IMG/VR virus record: IMGVR_UViG_3300036861_000585
Location: 1-27,050 of that record
DNA from: a virus
Reading direction: 5' to 3' (one strand)
Length of the DNA stretch: 27,050 nt
Below, in pieces: positions 5,724-14,582 of this stretch. The position numbers and the translations under genes are program-made. The notes under the pieces were generated by a model. The model was not told the origin of the DNA and ran no database searches. It saw only the letters and a program-made list of their open reading frames with translations. How positions within the stretch are numbered: the stretch's first letter is position 1; each line of letters begins with the position of its first letter.

Positions 5724-5751
5724 CCACGGTGCGCGGCCGCCGTAGGTCCGA

Positions 5752-7032
5752 TCAGCCGGTGATGACGGGGAGCGGCAGCTCGTCGACCGGCATGGTGATC
5801 GTCACGAACTTAGTGTTCTGCCAGTCGTGCGGGAGGGTGTCCGGCAGCTTCCCGAAGATCACGTCGGTGTGGCCGTCGGAGTCGTGCGGTACCACCACCG
5901 CCGGCGCGCCGGCGAGGCAGCGCCGCCACTCGTCGAAGAAGGTCTTGCGGTCGGTCACGCTCTCGCAGAGCACCTTCAGCGGGATGGACCGCAGCTCGAA
6001 CTGGCCCATGGCGTAGGCCGCCGGCGCGCCGAAGCGCCGCGGCACCAGGACCTGCTGGGCCGAGTAGCCGGCCTGCATCGGTTGAGCCGTGCTGCGGAAG
6101 ATGGCCGCCTTGCCGAGTACCAGCTCCCCCATCCAGATCGGCCCCGACGTCGACGAGTTGATGTCCGAGAACAGGAGCTTCCAGTAGCGGGCGTAGATCG
6201 GCGTGGTGATCCGCACGAAGCACGACGGCTTGCGCATCGTGAAGAGGGCGCGCGAGGTGAAGGCGGCGCCGTCGTCGCTGCTGAACAGCTCCGGCGCGGA
6301 ACGGGGATCGATGTTGTGGCCGTGGATACTGCAGAAGTCCACGGCCGGGATCAGGATGGCGTCGTCTACCCACCCGTCGCTGCCGATGGTCGCGTTGAAG
6401 AAGCTCACGCGCAGCGTCGCGAGCGGCCCCGTCATGGTGTCGTAGCTCTCGACGGGGACGACGGACGTGTGCTCGGTGAAGGCGCCGGCGCCGGTCTTCG
6501 TCACCCAGGTGCTCACGGCCTTCGTCCAGGTCGTGCCGTTCCAGTAGTAGCCGGTCTGCTGGTTCTGGATGCGGGCGCCCACGGTTGAGCTCGCGTCCGC
6601 CTTGAGCCAGACCGCGATCCGATTGCTGCTGCCGGTGCGCACGACGACGTCCACGTACACGGTCGCGCTTCCGGTGCCAGCGGAGAGCTTCACCGAGGAC
6701 GGGCCCGCATGCTTGTTCCCGGTGTCCCGCGCCACCGCCCCGGTGCCGGTCAGGCTCGTAGTCCACCCGGCCGGGAACGAGGGCACGTTGTCGAACGTGC
6801 CGTCGGCGCCGGACGCGACGATCAGGTCGATGTCCGCGAGGATGTCGGGTGTCGAGAGCAGCGAGGCGAACTTGCTGATCGACCCCGGCTTCCCATCGGC
6901 GAGGCCTTCCCAGGGGAATCCGGACGGGCCCGCGAACAGCGGGTCTTCCGACTGCGACGAAGAGATCCCGCCTACGGCGACGGACGCCTTGAGCAGGTTT
7001 AGCCTGTCCCCCGCCAGCAGCAGCATGCTCAT
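5752..7032 (-). CDS. Tail fibre or tail-tip protein with carbohydrate-binding-like domain
   Basis: 426 residues. ATG at 7032 overlaps the previous stop as ATGA; the frame stays open further upstream but that part is meaningless sequence. Residues 75-215 look like a beta-sandwich of the CBM4/9 kind: GWTTSLTGTGAVARDTGNK, GPSSVKLSAGTGSATVYVDV, a Trp/Tyr-rich YYWNGTTWTKA segment, then GSDGWVDDAILIP, which matches the typical end of this fold. Residues 260-310 (YARYWKLLFSDIN and MGELVLG) recall a discoidin-like domain. The C-terminal 130 residues are conserved-looking but unassigned. It would sit at the distal tail and bind a surface sugar; the receptor is unknown. It follows the LamG-type fibre gene. 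Confidence 0.75.
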   Translation of the reverse strand: MSMLLLAGDRLNLLKASVAVGGISSSQSEDPLFAGPSGFPWEGLADGKPGSISKFASLLSTPDILADIDLIVASGADGTFDNVPSFPAGWTTSLTGTGAVARDTGNKHAGPSSVKLSAGTGSATVYVDVVVRTGSSNRIAVWLKADASSTVGARIQNQQTGYYWNGTTWTKAVSTWVTKTGAGAFTEHTSVVPVESYDTMTGPLATLRVSFFNATIGSDGWVDDAILIPAVDFCSIHGHNIDPRSAPELFSSDDGAAFTSRALFTMRKPSCFVRITTPIYARYWKLLFSDINSSTSGPIWMGELVLGKAAIFRSTAQPMQAGYSAQQVLVPRRFGAPAAYAMGQFELRSIPLKVLCESVTDRKTFFDEWRRCLAGAPAVVVPHDSDGHTDVIFGKLPDTLPHDWQNTKFVTITMPVDELPLPVITG

Positions 7033-9086
7033 GGTTGGAACCTCTTGATCTCCTGGTCGGTCAGCACCACCTGCGTGAAGAGGATCCGGGTGAAGTTGCC
7101 GTTGCAGGCGGAGCCGGCGGAGTTCATGCCATAGTACAGCGTGGAGGACGCGCGCGTCGGGTCCGCGGCCCTGGTGCCGTCGGTGCCCTTCACACCGTCG
7201 ATGAAGACGGAGAGCGTCCGCGCCGTGAGGCCGAGCTCGGCGGCCGACGACGTCCACCTGGCGGCGATCTTGTAGGTGGTGTCGCGCACCGGCGTCCAGC
7301 CCTTGCTGGCCGAGTAGGTGACGCCGGCGGCGCGGATCTCGAAGACGATGCTGGCGGCGCTGACGTCGTAGTAGAGCCGGATCCAGTTGCTCGCGTCGTA
7401 CGTGATGTCGAACAGGTAGAGGTCGACGTTGCCGGTGACCGCGTCGGCCGCGGCGTACTCGGGCACCAGCTGGGCCAGGAAGGTGCCGCCCGGCGAGTTG
7501 ATCGCCCGCTTGCCGCTGGCGTCGGTGACGCCGTACGTCACGAGGGCGCGGGTGTAGGTGACGGTGCTGGTGACGATCCGCGACGTCGGCCAGGCCTTAT
7601 CCTCGAGCTGCACGTGATAGACGCGGTCGATCCGGGCCGCGGTGCCGCCGGAGAGGGCGACCAGGGAGAAGGTCAGGGTGGTGCTTGAGCCGCCGACGTT
7701 GATGGTCTTGGAGAACGCCCGGGCCCGAGTGGCCGCCAGCGTCAGCGGGTTGTCGACGGCGCCGGCCTGCCAGGCGCCGCTGCTGTCGTTCCAGTAGAAC
7801 GCGTCGACGGCCCGCTGCAGGCGGTAGTTGAGCCGGTCGCCGGCGACGGTGCCCGTGTTCATGTAGTCGATCGAGATCCGGACGATGGTGTTGGCCAGGA
7901 TCGAGGCCGTAGCCGGCCAGGCCGCGCGCTTGTCGGCCGTGTGCGGGCTGCCAGCGGTCCACTTGTAGGCGAAGTCGCTGACGTCCGACGAGAACAGGGC
8001 CTGGGTCGGCGCCGCCTCCTGTGCGAAGGTGCCCGAGGCTCCCGTCACGGCGAGCGCCGCGACCGAGGTGGCGCCGGCGGCGGCGCTCGAGTGGATCAGG
8101 TAGTTGGTGGCGGAGCTCTCGAAGAGCAGCCCGCCGAAGGCGAGCGGCTTCTCGTTCACCGCTTTGAGCACGATCAGCCGGGAGCCAGGGTCGTCGATCC
8201 AGGCGTTGGAGGCCCGGGCGCAGGTGACGACGCCTCCGCTGCTGAGGCGCGCGACGCCGTCCTCGACGGCCGAGGAGCTGCGCGTCGAGATCCCGGTGTC
8301 CCAGTGCGTGCACAGGAACGGGCGGCGCCAGCGCGTGCGGTACGTGAGCTTCATGGCGTTGAGGTCGATCGTCTCCTCGCGCAGCTGGTGGTGGCGGCGC
8401 TGCCAGTTGGTGGCGCCCCAGCCGGTGCCGGCGGCGTTGGGCCCGGCGGGGTGTGTCACGCTGAGGTCGTCCATCAGCTCGTTGTCGAGCAGGTCGAGGG
8501 TCACGTCGATCGGCAGCTCCTCGAGCGGCCGCCGGTAGAGACGCAGCCGCGAGGACGCGATCTCGCGCGCCGGCGAGATGCCGGCGGGGATCGGCTGGTA
8601 GGTGACCTCGATGTAGGCCTGGGTCACCCGCACCGAGTCGACCGGCTTCCCGGCGGCGTCCTGGGTCCGCAGGATGATCCGGAGGTCGTCCAGCTGCGCC
8701 TTCGTCCAGGGCGCGCCCGTGACCGGGTTCGTGGTCCAGGTCTTCGTGAGCTCCGCGTAGACGGCGGACACCACGAACGTCGACCCGTTCAGGAAGTTGA
8801 CGCCGCCGATCACGAGCCCGAAGTCGATCTCCTGGTTGGCGCCGCCGCCGGCGTTGTTGTAGCGGACGAGCATCTTGATCTGGGTGATCTCGACGACGTC
8901 GACCATCGGCGCCAGGGACAGCACCGCGTCGTCCCAGGCGGCCCCGGATCCCTGGATGTACGTCGTGTTGTCGTCGGCGGCGCCGACCAGGTCGTCGACC
9001 GCTTCCCACAAGGTGGCGGCACCGGTCGGCACCCAGCTGACGCCGGCGCTGATGGTCCCGTCCGGGTACAGGTAGCCGAGCGCCAC
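7029..9086 (-). CDS. Large tail fibre protein with C-terminal LamG-like domain
   Basis: 685 residues from a GTG at 9086 directly after the previous stop (TAG-GTG). The N-terminal 160 residues (GYLYPDGTISAGVSWVPTGA onward) match a beta-sandwich found in many phage and bacterial surface proteins that describe a value against a 'PDGT' start. Residues 165-260 link to the virion. The central part (260-510) is beta-rich and Ser/Thr/Ala-rich. Residues 535-680 (WIRLYYDVSAASIVFEIRAA, TTYKIAARW, LSVFIDGVKG, then a final strand before the stop) fit a concanavalin-A/laminin-G sandwich, a usual sugar-binding tip. It is probably the main receptor-binding fibre together with the next gene. No chaperone or autoprotease domain is seen. 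Confidence 0.8.
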   Translation of the reverse strand: MALGYLYPDGTISAGVSWVPTGAATLWEAVDDLVGAADDNTTYIQGSGAAWDDAVLSLAPMVDVVEITQIKMLVRYNNAGGGANQEIDFGLVIGGVNFLNGSTFVVSAVYAELTKTWTTNPVTGAPWTKAQLDDLRIILRTQDAAGKPVDSVRVTQAYIEVTYQPIPAGISPAREIASSRLRLYRRPLEELPIDVTLDLLDNELMDDLSVTHPAGPNAAGTGWGATNWQRRHHQLREETIDLNAMKLTYRTRWRRPFLCTHWDTGISTRSSSAVEDGVARLSSGGVVTCARASNAWIDDPGSRLIVLKAVNEKPLAFGGLLFESSATNYLIHSSAAAGATSVAALAVTGASGTFAQEAAPTQALFSSDVSDFAYKWTAGSPHTADKRAAWPATASILANTIVRISIDYMNTGTVAGDRLNYRLQRAVDAFYWNDSSGAWQAGAVDNPLTLAATRARAFSKTINVGGSSTTLTFSLVALSGGTAARIDRVYHVQLEDKAWPTSRIVTSTVTYTRALVTYGVTDASGKRAINSPGGTFLAQLVPEYAAADAVTGNVDLYLFDITYDASNWIRLYYDVSAASIVFEIRAAGVTYSASKGWTPVRDTTYKIAARWTSSAAELGLTARTLSVFIDGVKGTDGTRAADPTRASSTLYYGMNSAGSACNGNFTRILFTQVVLTDQEIKRFQP

Positions 9087-9377
9087 CTACGCTGCCCCGG
9101 CCCGGCGGACGGCGCCGCGGCAGAAGAAGGGGTCCTGGTCCCGGCAGGCCTGCGGGCGGGTCTCGTGGATCGAGCAGGCGTGCCCCTGCAGGAACGTGCA
9201 CGCGCCCGCCGCGGTGCGCGGGATCTCGCCCACGTAGCCGCCCGGCAGGTCGGGCGCCGGCAGCAGCTGCGCCGCCGCAACCGCGCCGAGCCGGGCGACG
9301 TCGGCTGACGTCACGCCGACACGGAGGCCCAGCACGCAGCAGGCGGGGATCGGCAGCTGGCAGGTGAGGCAGCTCAT
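9087..9377 (-). CDS. YkgJ-family cysteine-cluster protein in the tail operon
   Basis: 96 residues; ATG at 9377 overlaps the preceding stop (ATGA). Cysteines at 3, 6, 13, 14, 60, 68, 78 and 86 follow the CxxC...CC...C...CSI...RPxxCR pattern of the YkgJ family (putative zinc- or iron-chelating domain). Typical elements are present: VGVTSADVARLGA, GACTFLQGHACSIHETRPQA and CRDQDPFFC. Cellular YkgJ proteins have unclear roles. Here the gene lies between the hub candidate and the fibres. In phage lambda the tail-tip protein L at a comparable place binds an iron-sulfur cluster, so a metal-binding tail-tip role is an attractive but unproved reading. An alternative is a cytoplasmic chaperone or modification factor for tail proteins. 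Confidence 0.85.
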   Translation of the reverse strand: MSCLTCQLPIPACCVLGLRVGVTSADVARLGAVAAAQLLPAPDLPGGYVGEIPRTAAGACTFLQGHACSIHETRPQACRDQDPFFCRGAVRRAGAA

Positions 9378-10726
9378 GCGAGACTCGCGTTCGACCAGAG
9401 CAGCTCGAGCGCGTCGGCGTTCTGCTCCGTGATCGAGGTGTCGCGGACCTCGAGGACCTGCACGAACTTCTCCTCGGCCGAGTTGTAGATGTAGGAGACA
9501 GTCAGCCGGTCGATGATCGAGCCGCGATCGTAGTCAGGCCGGAAGGTGTCGCCGACCTCGTGGAGGTCGTAGCGCAGCCAGCGCGGCTCGTCGTACCACT
9601 GCGTCGTGACCCGGTGATCCTCGGCCGCGACGGCGATCAGGCCGTCCCGGGTGAAGAAGGCGGACAGCTGCAGCGAGCGGCAGAAGTCGCCGATCAGCTG
9701 CATCCCGGTCGTCTGTACGGTGCCACCGAAGCGACGCGACACCTTCTGCCAGCCCATGTCGGTCAGGAAGCTCTGCGCCGTGGTGAAGGCGCTGGCGCTG
9801 ACCGGGACGGAGCCCACGGAGGCCCAGTTGCCGCCCTGGTAGTCGCCGTAGACGAAGTTGACCAGGGCGTGTTTGAGGCAGTCGGCGCCCGTCAGGGTGG
9901 CGCCGGAGCCGTCTCCGGTGGCCTCGCAGCCCTCGACGTCGGCGCGGACCTGCACCGTGACCGCCGGCGGCGTCACGTAGTCGATCAGGGTGAAGAGGCG
10001 GCCGTTGATGGTGGGGTGCGTGATCGTGTACAGGCTGGTGCTCTTGAGCGCGAAAGCACCCGAGGAGTCGTCGTAGACGCGCGGGACGTCCTTCGCCCAG
10101 CCGTGCTGCACCAGGAAGCGGCCGCCCAGCCGATCGACGTACGGGCACGGGACCATGCCCATGTCCGTACTGCCGCGGCTGTCGTGGATCCCGTAGTGCA
10201 CCGGCACGAACTCGCCGTAGACCGACTTGTCGGCGACGTTGGGCCAGTCGATCGCCAGGATCGGCGTCTTCGGGAAGGACTTGTTCACCAGCGGCTGGTC
10301 GTTCGGGTGCAGCGTGAGCGTCCACTGGAAGAGGGCGGTCATCTGCCACTTCTCCAGGTAGCCGTCGAAGAGCGTCGTCCAGCCCGCCGGCGCCACGTTC
10401 GGAGACGTCAGCTGGATGAGCGCGCGGGCGCCGCGCAGCGAGCCCGCGTTCGAGTCCTCGAGCATCGACGAGAACTCGGCGTCGGTGTCGGAGATAACGA
10501 CGGTGCAGGTGCTCAGCGTCAGCTGGTTCTCGCGGTCGCTGACCACCCGCGAGATCGGGCCCCACGTCACGACCTTCCCGTAGATCGTGCCGAGCGTCGT
10601 GGAGGACTGGCCGACCTGGTCGTAGCTCCTGGTGCCCGCGGTGAAGAAGAGGCGCAGGATCGGGATGACGGTCTTGGAGCTCGCCCGGAGCTCGGCGAGC
10701 ATGGCCGCCGACAGCAGGCCCGCCAT
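9374..10726 (-). CDS. Tail-tip or hub protein candidate
   Basis: 450 residues; ATG at 10726 overlaps the tape-measure stop by one base (TGATG). Immediate position after the tape measure is where distal-tail and hub proteins lie in siphophages. The sequence is beta-rich. An early segment (LSTCTVVISDTDAEFSSMLE, then GARALIQL) and LFDGYLEKWQM resemble the N-terminal domains of hub-like proteins. A middle part (VPVHYGIHDSRGS) and a later helix-containing segment (LIGDFCRSLQLSAFFTRDGL) precede a C-terminal beta domain. There is no peptidase motif of the NlpC/P60 kind. Assigned from position and general character, so the specific role (distal tail, hub or both) is open. Confidence 0.7.
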   Translation of the reverse strand: MAGLLSAAMLAELRASSKTVIPILRLFFTAGTRSYDQVGQSSTTLGTIYGKVVTWGPISRVVSDRENQLTLSTCTVVISDTDAEFSSMLEDSNAGSLRGARALIQLTSPNVAPAGWTTLFDGYLEKWQMTALFQWTLTLHPNDQPLVNKSFPKTPILAIDWPNVADKSVYGEFVPVHYGIHDSRGSTDMGMVPCPYVDRLGGRFLVQHGWAKDVPRVYDDSSGAFALKSTSLYTITHPTINGRLFTLIDYVTPPAVTVQVRADVEGCEATGDGSGATLTGADCLKHALVNFVYGDYQGGNWASVGSVPVSASAFTTAQSFLTDMGWQKVSRRFGGTVQTTGMQLIGDFCRSLQLSAFFTRDGLIAVAAEDHRVTTQWYDEPRWLRYDLHEVGDTFRPDYDRGSIIDRLTVSYIYNSAEEKFVQVLEVRDTSITEQNADALELLWSNASLA

Positions 10727-13398
10727 CAGCGGACGTAGCGCGAGGTGGCGGAGGTGATGCCGCCGGCGTTGCCCCGCATGAGGCCGACCTGGGCGCGGCC
10801 GACCTCGTTGCCGTTCATGATAAGAGGAACCGTGACGGAGGCCGAGATCGGCTGGCTGCCCCCGGGCGGACCGCCGTAGTACGCCTCACCGGGGTGGCCC
10901 CCTGCACCCCAGTCGACCTGGTAGTTCCCGCTGTGGAGGTTGTCGGTGTTGGAGTCGGTCGGCTTGCCGCCGATCCCGCCGGCGCCCGGCATGTCGGCCA
11001 GCTCGCGCTTCGTGTTTCGGATCTCGGCCAGGAAGACACGCAGCGACTGGGGCAACGTGACGCCCTGCATCTGCGCGATCGCCGCCCAGAGCTCGAGCAT
11101 CATGTTCTGAGTCTCGACGAGCTCCTTCATCGGGTCCTTCAGACCCTCGAGGTGCCCGCCCTGGTCGGCCGCCGTGATGAGGCCGCCCGTGAACTCGTCG
11201 ACCGCGTACCGGCCATCCTTCAGGCCGTCGCGGATCCTCGCCAGCGTCGGAGCCAGCATCGAGAGAGCCTGATCGGCGGTGAACCCGCCCTTGATCAGGT
11301 CGTCGTACATTGCCTTCAGCTCGGCCTGGACGTCCTGGATGCTGTCCTTGTTCAGCGCCGTGCCGCCCACCACGTCGTTGAAGCCGCCCACGGCCCCGGC
11401 CAGGGGCTCGTTCGCGTTGACCTTTTTGCGGAAGTCGAGCAGGGCCGCGAACGGCCCGGAGGGATCCCGTCCGCTCTTCTGCCAGGCTGCGATCGCGGCG
11501 TCGAGCGCGGGGCCCATGGCCTTGAAGGCGTCGACGGCGCTCATGCCCTCGCGCTGCAGCTGGCGGAACAGCTCCATGCCGAAGCGGCCGAGACGCTCGA
11601 GGCGCTGTCCGGAGACGTCTGTCTGCGAGGCCAGGTAGCCGAACATGCCACCCAGGCCAGAGACGCCCTTCGTGAGCATCTCGAGCTTCAGCGCCTTCGC
11701 CTTGTCCATCAGGCTCTGCAGCTGGGTGATGGTGTCCTTGATCTTCTGCTGCTCGGCCGCCTTCTCCTCGGCGGACTTCCCCCCGAACAACGACTTGATG
11801 CCGCTCCACACCGTGCTGCCGATGCTGAAGGCGGCGCTCGCGAAGCCGAGCGCGCCGGTCGCCTTTCCAAGCATTCCGCCGAAGCCGCCGCCGGCGGTCT
11901 TCATCTTCTGGATGCTGGCCCACGCGTTGCCGATGCCTGAGGTGATGGTGCCCAGCCCGTTCATCACCGAGCCGAAGACGCCGCCCACGAGCGACCCGAA
12001 CTCCTGCCACGCACCGCCGAGCTCACTAACACCCTGGATCTGTTCGGCGAGCTCCGCGGCCTCGATCTTCCGCCGGTTGGCGATCGCCGCGCCCTTGGCG
12101 TCCTCGAGCGCGACCTGGCGGTCCTCCTCCTCCTCGCGGGCCTGCTGTTCGGCCTCCCGCAGCTTCGTCCGCTCCTCGGCTCGATCGATGTCTCCCAGCA
12201 GGGACTTCTGCTGCAGCTCGTCGATCTTGTGCTGGGTCTCGACGGCGGTCTTCCACTCCTCGAGGCGGACGCGACGGATCAGCTCGAGGCGCTGAGCGGC
12301 CGCCTTCTCGGCAGCCTTCGCCGCGGCGTCGTCTCCGGCGCCGGCGAACCCGGGGCCGTCCGGAACCATCTTTCCGCCGACCAGGCGGGTGATCTCGACG
12401 CCACCCGAGCTGACGCCGGCGCCCTGGCGCGCGGCCTTGAGCTTGTCGTTGAACCAGCCGCTGACGTTCCCTCCGAGCATCCCTCCGAGCGCGCCCAGGC
12501 CCGGGCTCATCTTGCCGAACCAGCCCACGAGCTCCCTGACCAGGCGGATGCCCTCGCGCGCGCCCTCCGCGACGATGCCGAAGAACGCCTTGATCTCCGG
12601 ACCGTGCTTCTGTGTCCAGACCGCCAGGTCGACGAGCGCGTCGGTGATGTCCTGGATCGCCTGTTGCACCTCGGGTGACGACGCCACCGCGGCGCCCAAC
12701 TGGTTCCACGCGCGCTCCGCCGCGGTCTGCAGCAGGTCGAGCTTGTCAGCCATCTCTCCTGATGCCTGGATCGCGCCGCTGTCCAGGGCGCCGCCCAGCT
12801 CGCCAGCGCCGTGCGCGAGCGCAGAGAGGGTGCCGGCGAGCTCGTTGCCGCTCTTCCCGAAGACGGCGATGCGTGCGGCCGCGCGCTGCGCGGGATCCCC
12901 GATCTTGTCGATCGCCACCGCGACGGCCTTCAGCTGCTCGTCCGGCGCCATCGTCTTCAGGTCGCGCAGCGAGAGGCCCAGCTTCTTGAAACTCTCGCTA
13001 CCGTCGACGATGCCCTTCTGCATCTTGTTGGTGGCGGACGCGACGGCCTCGATCGAGCTGTTTCCCAGCTTGGCCGCCACCTCGAGCCGCTGAAGCGCGT
13101 CCGTCGAGAGCCCGGTTTTCTCCTGCAGCGCCAGCAGGTCGTCCGAGTACTTCGCGGCGGAGCCGGCCGCGGAGATGATGGCGGCGCCGGCGGCCGTCGC
13201 CGCCAGTGTGACCGCACCGATGCCAGCAGCGGCCAGCTGCCCGGCTGGCCCCATCGCGGAGAGGACCTTCCCGGCGGCGCCCAGCTTCCCGGCCATGTCG
13301 TTGCCCATGGCCACGGCCTCGGCCTTCGCGGCCTTGAGACCGTTGGTGAAGTCCTTGCTGTCGAGGACCAGCCGGTACCGGGCTTCACCCTTCGCCAT
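10726..13398 (-). CDS. Tail tape-measure protein
   Basis: 890 residues, the longest gene here, directly after the frameshifted chaperone pair and overlapping it by 14 nt. It sets tail length during assembly. The N-terminus (ARYRLVLDSKDFTNGLKAAK) and the segment YSDDLLALQEKTGLSTDALQ are typical of tape measures, as are the hydrophobic Ala/Gly segment (residues 50-80), long helical and coiled-coil stretches (about 360-450, rich in Glu/Arg/Lys/Gln) and Gly-rich hydrophobic parts around 465-540. There is no obvious lysozyme or peptidase domain. Using the usual 0.15 nm per residue gives a tail of about 130 nm, a value inferred from the length only. Confidence 0.92.
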   Translation of the reverse strand: MAKGEARYRLVLDSKDFTNGLKAAKAEAVAMGNDMAGKLGAAGKVLSAMGPAGQLAAAGIGAVTLAATAAGAAIISAAGSAAKYSDDLLALQEKTGLSTDALQRLEVAAKLGNSSIEAVASATNKMQKGIVDGSESFKKLGLSLRDLKTMAPDEQLKAVAVAIDKIGDPAQRAAARIAVFGKSGNELAGTLSALAHGAGELGGALDSGAIQASGEMADKLDLLQTAAERAWNQLGAAVASSPEVQQAIQDITDALVDLAVWTQKHGPEIKAFFGIVAEGAREGIRLVRELVGWFGKMSPGLGALGGMLGGNVSGWFNDKLKAARQGAGVSSGGVEITRLVGGKMVPDGPGFAGAGDDAAAKAAEKAAAQRLELIRRVRLEEWKTAVETQHKIDELQQKSLLGDIDRAEERTKLREAEQQAREEEEDRQVALEDAKGAAIANRRKIEAAELAEQIQGVSELGGAWQEFGSLVGGVFGSVMNGLGTITSGIGNAWASIQKMKTAGGGFGGMLGKATGALGFASAAFSIGSTVWSGIKSLFGGKSAEEKAAEQQKIKDTITQLQSLMDKAKALKLEMLTKGVSGLGGMFGYLASQTDVSGQRLERLGRFGMELFRQLQREGMSAVDAFKAMGPALDAAIAAWQKSGRDPSGPFAALLDFRKKVNANEPLAGAVGGFNDVVGGTALNKDSIQDVQAELKAMYDDLIKGGFTADQALSMLAPTLARIRDGLKDGRYAVDEFTGGLITAADQGGHLEGLKDPMKELVETQNMMLELWAAIAQMQGVTLPQSLRVFLAEIRNTKRELADMPGAGGIGGKPTDSNTDNLHSGNYQVDWGAGGHPGEAYYGGPPGGSQPISASVTVPLIMNGNEVGRAQVGLMRGNAGGITSATSRYVR

Positions 13399-14097
13399 CG
13401 TCGTCCCTCAGGTAGTCGGGCAGGCTCTCGATCAACTTCTCGTACGACGGCAGGTCAGGCACCTCCGGCCCGTCTTTCGAGAACGCCACCTTGATGCCCG
13501 CCGCGACGCCGTACGCTACGAACTCCGGAATCCACGGAAGGAGCCACGCCGCAAGACGCCCCGCCCGGTTCCACCGCTCCGCCTCGCCTTCCTCCAGGGC
13601 CGCGATTTCCGGCACCGTGAGGCCCCGCGTCTGCCACGGCAGCAGTCCGAGTCGCGCGGCGCGCGCCCGGCATTGGTCGCCAAGGGGATCCGCCCCTTGG
13701 CCTACTCTTTTCCCTCGCCACCGGAGACGGCCGCGGCGCCGTCCCCCTCGGTGCTCATCTCGTCGAGCAGGAGGTTGACCTGCTTCTCGTTGACCTTGAT
13801 GAGCTTGGCGTTCAGCACCGCGCGGATCGCCGTCAGGACGATCTCGTTGACCGGCTCGTTCGTGGCCTCGACGTGGGCCTCGAGCTGCTTGGCCAGGATC
13901 TCGGGCGTGAGGCCCTTGTTGCCCTTGGTGTCGTGCTTCAGGCCGGCCCAGAGGATGACGATCTGGTCCTCGATGAGGCCCGAGAAGCACGCCTCGAAGA
14001 GGCCCTTCTCCAGGCGCTTCTCGATCTCCATCCGGGTCGGGAACGGGTACCGAAGCGTCGACGTCCTGCCGGCGATCGTTACGGCGTACTCGGGCAT
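13385..14097 (-). CDS. Tail assembly chaperone GT fusion made by -1 frameshift
   Basis: Predicted product of 237 residues: the first 130 codons of the G-like gene, then a -1 shift on the slippery heptamer at 13714-13708, continuing for 107 residues (RVGQGADPLGDQCRARAARL onward) to the stop at 13385. The T part has hydrophobic LAAWLLPWIPEFVAYG and an acidic C-terminus. The T frame has no plausible start of its own near the junction. In lambda the G and GT proteins bind the tape measure and recruit tail-tube subunits; they are absent from the finished virion. Order (tail tube, G/GT, tape measure) is exactly as in lambda. The 14-nt overlap with the tape measure couples translation. Confidence 0.88.
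13679..13714 (-). promoter_or_regulatory. Programmed -1 ribosomal frameshift signal
   Basis: On the minus strand the heptamer GGGAAAA (13714-13708) is read G-GGA-AAA in the zero frame, the X-XXY-YYZ form. After a 6-nt spacer containing the zero-frame TAG stop, GCCAAGGGG (13701-13693) pairs perfectly with CCCCTTGGC (13687-13679) around a 5-nt loop. Slippery site, spacer and stem meet the textbook requirements. Confidence 0.9.
13702..14097 (-). CDS. Tail assembly chaperone G-like protein, unshifted form
   Basis: 131 residues from ATG at 14097 to TAG at 13702. The N-terminal strand-rich part (PEYAVTIAGRTSTLRYPFPT) is followed by helices (EKGLFEACFSGLIEDQIVIL and onward to VNLLLDEMSTEGDG). This matches in size and position the shorter tail chaperone encoded between major tail and tape-measure genes of siphophages. 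It ends in a Gly/Ala-rich linker (AAAVSGGEGKE) at the slippery site, as expected for a domain junction. Most ribosomes should make this form and a minority the GT fusion. Eleven bases separate it from the preceding tail-tube gene. Confidence 0.87.
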   Translation of the reverse strand: MPEYAVTIAGRTSTLRYPFPTRMEIEKRLEKGLFEACFSGLIEDQIVILWAGLKHDTKGNKGLTPEILAKQLEAHVEATNEPVNEIVLTAIRAVLNAKLIKVNEKQVNLLLDEMSTEGDGAAAVSGGEGKE

Positions 14098-14108
14098 GCG
14101 GCTCCTTT

Positions 14109-14570
14109 CTAGGTCGAGGTCGAACGCGTGAGGGTGAAGGTCGAGGCGATGCGGAACGACGCCTTGTTCTCGAGCAGGGCGCCGTGCGAGCCGTCGACCG
14201 GGGTGAAGGCGAAGCAGCGGACGGGCGTCAGGATGTAGCTCGGGTTCGTCCCGCTCACGCCGGCGTTGGTGGCGCGAAACTTCATGCGCACCTTGCTCTC
14301 GTTGTTCCAGAGGTTGAACAGGAGCTTGTCCGCGCCGGACGTCGCGGCCACCGTGGTCGTGAAGTCCTGCCGCAGGGTCACCTCGATCGGGATCGAGATG
14401 AGGCCCGGGTGGAAGGGCTCGCCGACGTCACCCATGACACCGTTCGCGAGCTCCGCCTTGCTGAAGGGGAACGACGCGGACTTGATGCCGGGGAGCGCGA
14501 CGTAGGTGCTGGACGCGGTCGACGTGGTCACCGCCACGAAGCCCGCCTTGAATACCGTGGGTTCGGCCAT
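14109..14570 (-). CDS. Major tail-tube protein 2
   Basis: 153 residues from ATG at 14570. The N-terminus AEPTVFKAGFVAVTTSTASS and the motif MGDVGEPFHPGL (residues 46-57) parallel the preceding gene (VAEPVLFK and MGDIGDCYVPGL), so the two are paralogues. The compact length and beta-rich content (SIPIEVTLRQDF, KVRMKFRATNAG, KASFRIASTFTLTR) fit the tail-tube fold, whose hexameric rings stack around the tape measure. Its place directly before G/GT is standard for the main tube subunit. The alternative is a tube-decorating protein. Confidence 0.8.
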   Translation of the reverse strand: MAEPTVFKAGFVAVTTSTASSTYVALPGIKSASFPFSKAELANGVMGDVGEPFHPGLISIPIEVTLRQDFTTTVAATSGADKLLFNLWNNESKVRMKFRATNAGVSGTNPSYILTPVRCFAFTPVDGSHGALLENKASFRIASTFTLTRSTST

Positions 14571-14582
14571 GTTCGTTCTCCT

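Noticed and set aside
4849-5727. 292-aa minus-strand frame as a gene
   Set aside because: It covers both the rightward 4675-5220 gene and the zinc-finger gene in another frame and is mostly Arg/Gly/Ala/Pro; the zinc-finger frame has clear Cys/His clusters.
9374-10726. Contractile-tail baseplate protein
   Set aside because: No sheath, wedge or spike genes are nearby, and the G/GT, tape measure, hub, fibre order is that of a non-contractile tail.
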